Source: Polaromonas sp. C04 (lineage in GTDB: Bacteria > Pseudomonadota > Gammaproteobacteria > Burkholderiales > Burkholderiaceae_C). From it: a DNA stretch of 64,000 nucleotides. The DNA is taken from assembly GCF_002002705.1 (NCBI RefSeq), contig NZ_MUNS01000032.1, positions 1-64,000 of the forward strand, read 5' to 3'. This document shows positions 61,915 through 64,000 of the stretch, one piece after another. The notes under the pieces were generated by a model. The model was not told the origin of the DNA. It saw only the letters and a program-made list of their open reading frames with translations, and made no database searches. Position 1 is the stretch's first letter. Each line of letters starts with the position of its first letter. A program made the translations under genes and the position numbers.

Positions 61915-63348
61915 TCAAAAGGCAGCCCACAGGTAAAGGAAGGTCGTGTTGTTGTCGCTGGCATTGCGGCCATTGCCGTCGTAGTTGGTACGGGCTCCGT
62001 TGAAGCGCGTGAAATAGTTGTATTGCAGGCCGACACGAATATTCTGGATCGGCATCCAGAAGATTTCGGGTGTCCACATCTGGGTGTTGGGAACATTGCT
62101 CTCACTGCCGAAATTCGGCGTGCCCGAGGGGTAGGCAAGCGCGTCGGCACTGCCATTCACATTGGTATAAGCCAAGCTGGCGCCGTACCTGGCCCGGTAA
62201 ACATAGCTGCCCTTCAACTTGAATGAATTCAGTGTGGCAGGGCCGGCGTAAAGGTTCTGGGTATCGTCGTTGATCCGTTCCCGGATATAGCGCATTTGGG
62301 CCGTGAAGGTATGGGGATCCAGCAAATACTGGTACTGCGCATCCACGCCGACATCCCTGTAATGGGTGCTCGGGCCGAAGACGGGGAAGTTGTTGGCATC
62401 GAGCGGGAGGACCTTGGCGTTCATGGCAAAGGCGCCGAGCATGACATTGTGAGCATCCCACTCATGCGTATAGGCGAGGCGCACATAGGGGTTGCTGCCG
62501 CTCAGGTAGGTGAGCGGGTGATCCGGATCGCCCGTCCTGCTGCCCAGGCTGAGAAACTGCCAGAAGCTTTTCGCGGTCTGGTAAGAGGTCAACTCGGCGT
62601 AAAAGGAGTTGTTCAGGTACACATAGGCGCCGACACCCGCAAGCTGCTGCTGGCTTTCGAGAAAGGTCGAAACCGGGGCGCCGGGAAAGGCCCCGAGCGT
62701 GGTGGCCAGGTATGGGTAGCCCCACGCCGGGGATGTGTTCCACACGTCCTGTACGGTCGGGTTGTTGTGCACCGTCACGCCCCAAATGAGATCGGTGCTG
62801 GTGTTTACCCTGCGGTCGGCATACCGGAGGTCAAAATTATCGGAATGCGCGAAGCCGAGCCAATTGCCCTGCGCCTCCTGTCTGTCGTGAACGTTGTAGG
62901 TGAACTGCGCAAAGCCACCGACATTCTCCGTGACCTTGCCCGCGACAAACACGCTCGCAAAGTCGGCGATGAATTTCTGGTCTTTCGGGGAGAGGGTGCC
63001 GCCGGCGCCATCATCGTTGTTCGCCGTTTTGGTCATGTCGCCAACGATCATGGCGGCCAGCGGGTTGCCACGAACCCCATTGGTGTAACCGGTCAGCTTG
63101 AAGAGCCGCCCGTAAGGCGTGAGTTCAGGAAACTGCCCGCCCGCGTGACAGGCGACGCAGCTCTGCCCGGTTTGGCGGGCGAAGGACGGAACTGCCTGGG
63201 CGGACTGGCTGAACACCAGACACAGCAGGATCGGCCCCAGCAAATGAAGCTTTGAAAGCGCCCGGAGAAACCCTGCCTTCGTCTTGCTCAAGCCCGTGCA
63301 TCGTTCGTTGCCTCGATCAAAGGCGTTTCCTGTCAGGTCGCAATGCAT
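61915..63348 (-). CDS. Monohaem cytochrome fused to an outer-membrane beta barrel (Cyc2-like architecture)
   Basis: 477 residues. Signal peptide after a basic leader (LHLLGPILLCLVFSQSAQA), then at the mature N-terminus VPSFARQTGQSCVACH with a single CXXCH haem site, followed by FPELTPYGRLFKLTGYT. The remaining ~380 residues alternate polar/hydrophobic with many Tyr/Trp and end TFLYLWAAF, a beta-barrel signature with terminal Phe. One haem plus a barrel is the layout of Cyc2 iron oxidases and relatives; many members of the wider family have no known function. ATG 63348 follows GGAGG. Operon with the dihaem lipoprotein. Perfect FNR box ~100 bp upstream. Confidence 0.8.
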   Translation of the reverse strand: MHCDLTGNAFDRGNERCTGLSKTKAGFLRALSKLHLLGPILLCLVFSQSAQAVPSFARQTGQSCVACHAGGQFPELTPYGRLFKLTGYTNGVRGNPLAAMIVGDMTKTANNDDGAGGTLSPKDQKFIADFASVFVAGKVTENVGGFAQFTYNVHDRQEAQGNWLGFAHSDNFDLRYADRRVNTSTDLIWGVTVHNNPTVQDVWNTSPAWGYPYLATTLGAFPGAPVSTFLESQQQLAGVGAYVYLNNSFYAELTSYQTAKSFWQFLSLGSRTGDPDHPLTYLSGSNPYVRLAYTHEWDAHNVMLGAFAMNAKVLPLDANNFPVFGPSTHYRDVGVDAQYQYLLDPHTFTAQMRYIRERINDDTQNLYAGPATLNSFKLKGSYVYRARYGASLAYTNVNGSADALAYPSGTPNFGSESNVPNTQMWTPEIFWMPIQNIRVGLQYNYFTRFNGARTNYDGNGRNASDNNTTFLYLWAAF

Positions 63349-63445
63349 GGCATCCCTCCAGTTCGAATTTATTAGAGTACGTTTCGATACGGTCGCTACA
63401 GTAATCTTGTTTCGCGTGCTTGAGCGGGCCGTGTTACAAAAAAGT

Positions 63446-63459
63446 TTGATCCAGATCAA
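63446..63459. promoter_or_regulatory. FNR/Anr box upstream of the cytochrome-porin gene
   Basis: TTGATCCAGATCAA is a perfect TTGAT-N4-ATCAA site. It lies 98-111 bp upstream of the cytochrome-porin start on the minus strand. At this distance it could act as an upstream activation site, with TACTGT about 45 bp nearer the gene as a possible -10. Confidence 0.8.
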
Positions 63460-63579
63460 GGCCGAATCAAGTCACGTCAAAGCGCCGGCGAGGGACTGCC
63501 ATTGGGCAGCCTCCCCCAGTGACCGCCGGGTACCTGCCAAGTGCAGACTACCCCCGCCCGCACGATACTCGGCGGGAGA

Positions 63580-63765
63580 CCGCGTACCGATTCTTGATCT
63601 CCAGGCGGAGCATGATGCCGTGGTCATTCCCGATGTCATGAAGCCGATGCTCGGCGATCGGATCACTGTCGAGGTAATCCGGGACGCTGGACATGCAATG
63701 GCGCCAGAGCAACCCCGAGCCATGAGCGAGGCGATCGCGGCATCCGCGCATCGCCTGTATTTGTC
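63580..63765 (+). pseudogene. C-terminal remnant of an alpha/beta hydrolase
   Basis: Plus-strand reading VPILDLQAEHDAVVIPDVMK then VEVIRDAGHAMAPEQPRAM resembles the last third of an alpha/beta hydrolase: the strand leading to the acid (EHDAVV) and the catalytic His (DAGHAMAPEQP). Nothing upstream in this frame looks like the rest of the enzyme, so this is a truncated relic. Confidence 0.6.
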
Positions 63766-64000
63766 TCCTGCCACTACCACAGGCGCCATGGATAGCGACC
63801 GCGAAGCGGAGGTCCGGCGGCTTTGCTGAATCGGCGATCGAGCACGCAACGCGGCTGTGCAGGCGAGCTGTGGCTCAGCAAGTCACTCAGGAATCCTTGG
63901 GCGCTGGGCTCTCCTATTGCGGCGAGCTGATGACAGTGCCGTTCAGAGGCTATCAATTGATGTCCGAAGCCGATCCGCCAGGGCAATCAAGGGTTCGCGC

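Larger units (their letters stand above)
63349..64000. other. Window end: promoter region and gene remnants, no intact gene
   Basis: 652 bp. The part next to 63348 is AT-rich with the FNR box (63446-63459). From about 63580 the plus strand carries a decayed alpha/beta hydrolase fragment. From 63830 to the end I see no gene; ORFs there are short and match nothing I know. Confidence 0.6.

Noticed and set aside
63774-63986. 70-codon minus-strand ORF at the window end as a transposase fragment
   Set aside because: The sequence GGCTTTGCTGAATC beside it recalls some IS ends, but no transposase motif is visible and the window stops.

Overview
The window reads as about 64 kb of chromosome from a GC-rich betaproteobacterium of the order Burkholderiales, most likely family Comamonadaceae (Rhodoferax/Polaromonas/Variovorax-like). 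The basis is the gene complement (PXPV and RcnB-type envelope proteins, DUF1631, a phasin-like protein, a TAXI binding protein, MCC-type carboxylase, gshA of the gammaproteobacterial type) and two dispersed short repeats that I associate with this family. The organism call is inference. Roughly 65 CDS, several pseudogene fragments and a dozen repeats or regulatory sites are supported. I saw no rRNA, tRNA, CRISPR array or intact insertion sequence.

Region by region. 1-3.5 kb: a TetR - short-chain dehydrogenase - acyl-CoA carboxylase operon (minus strand), whose carboxylase carries a 92-bp palindromic repeat read in frame. 3.5-9.2 kb: uppP, small membrane proteins, and a LytS/LytTR-type two-component system separated by a sterol-desaturase-like gene. 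9.2-14.8 kb: a patchy stretch with a JetD (Wadjet) C-terminal fragment, a Phd/ParE toxin-antitoxin pair, glnS with a translationally coupled zeta-type kinase, and an Mrr restriction gene broken by two frameshifts. 15-25 kb: YeeE/YedE sulfur-transport-like pair, NYN/LOTUS protein, thioredoxin 2, GST, phasin-like protein, YlqF GTPase, HPF-like factor and gshA. 25.5-29.2 kb: an iron operon (TonB receptor, PiuC-type dioxygenase, PepSY-type membrane protein) behind a Fur-like box. 29-41 kb: mixed metabolic genes (MFE2-like SDR, NUDIX, NADP oxidoreductase, acyl-CoA synthetase, P1 peptidase, TAXI protein, DUF1631). 41.5-45.7 kb: EttA, an RhlE-type helicase, and an NAD(P)-binding protein that starts inside the helicase's glycine-rich tail.

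45.7-58.2 kb is a complete sugar-acid utilisation locus. A nine-gene minus-strand operon (2-hydroxyacid dehydrogenase, GntR regulator, CUT1 ABC transporter, gluconate/idonate-type dehydrogenases, cupin) diverges from an IlvD/Edd dehydratase - DgoK - DgoA - SDR operon. The two share a promoter region holding a perfect 8-1-8 palindrome, the likely GntR operator. Together they would import a sugar or sugar acid, oxidise and dehydrate it to a 2-keto-3-deoxy acid, phosphorylate it and split it to pyruvate and glyceraldehyde 3-phosphate.

60-63.4 kb holds a MarR/thioesterase divergon with a 27-bp operator-like dyad and, at the end, the most interesting pair. This is a monohaem cytochrome fused to an outer-membrane beta barrel, resembling the Cyc2 architecture, followed by a dihaem cytochrome lipoprotein, with a perfect FNR/Anr box upstream. 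It could be an oxygen-regulated route for electrons across the outer membrane; this is inference from architecture.

A recurrent theme is a ~55-60 bp dispersed repeat (GCTAC...GTAGC ... CAAGGGCTACAGGCAC-like) with about eight copies, of which five lie inside or across coding sequences without breaking the frames.
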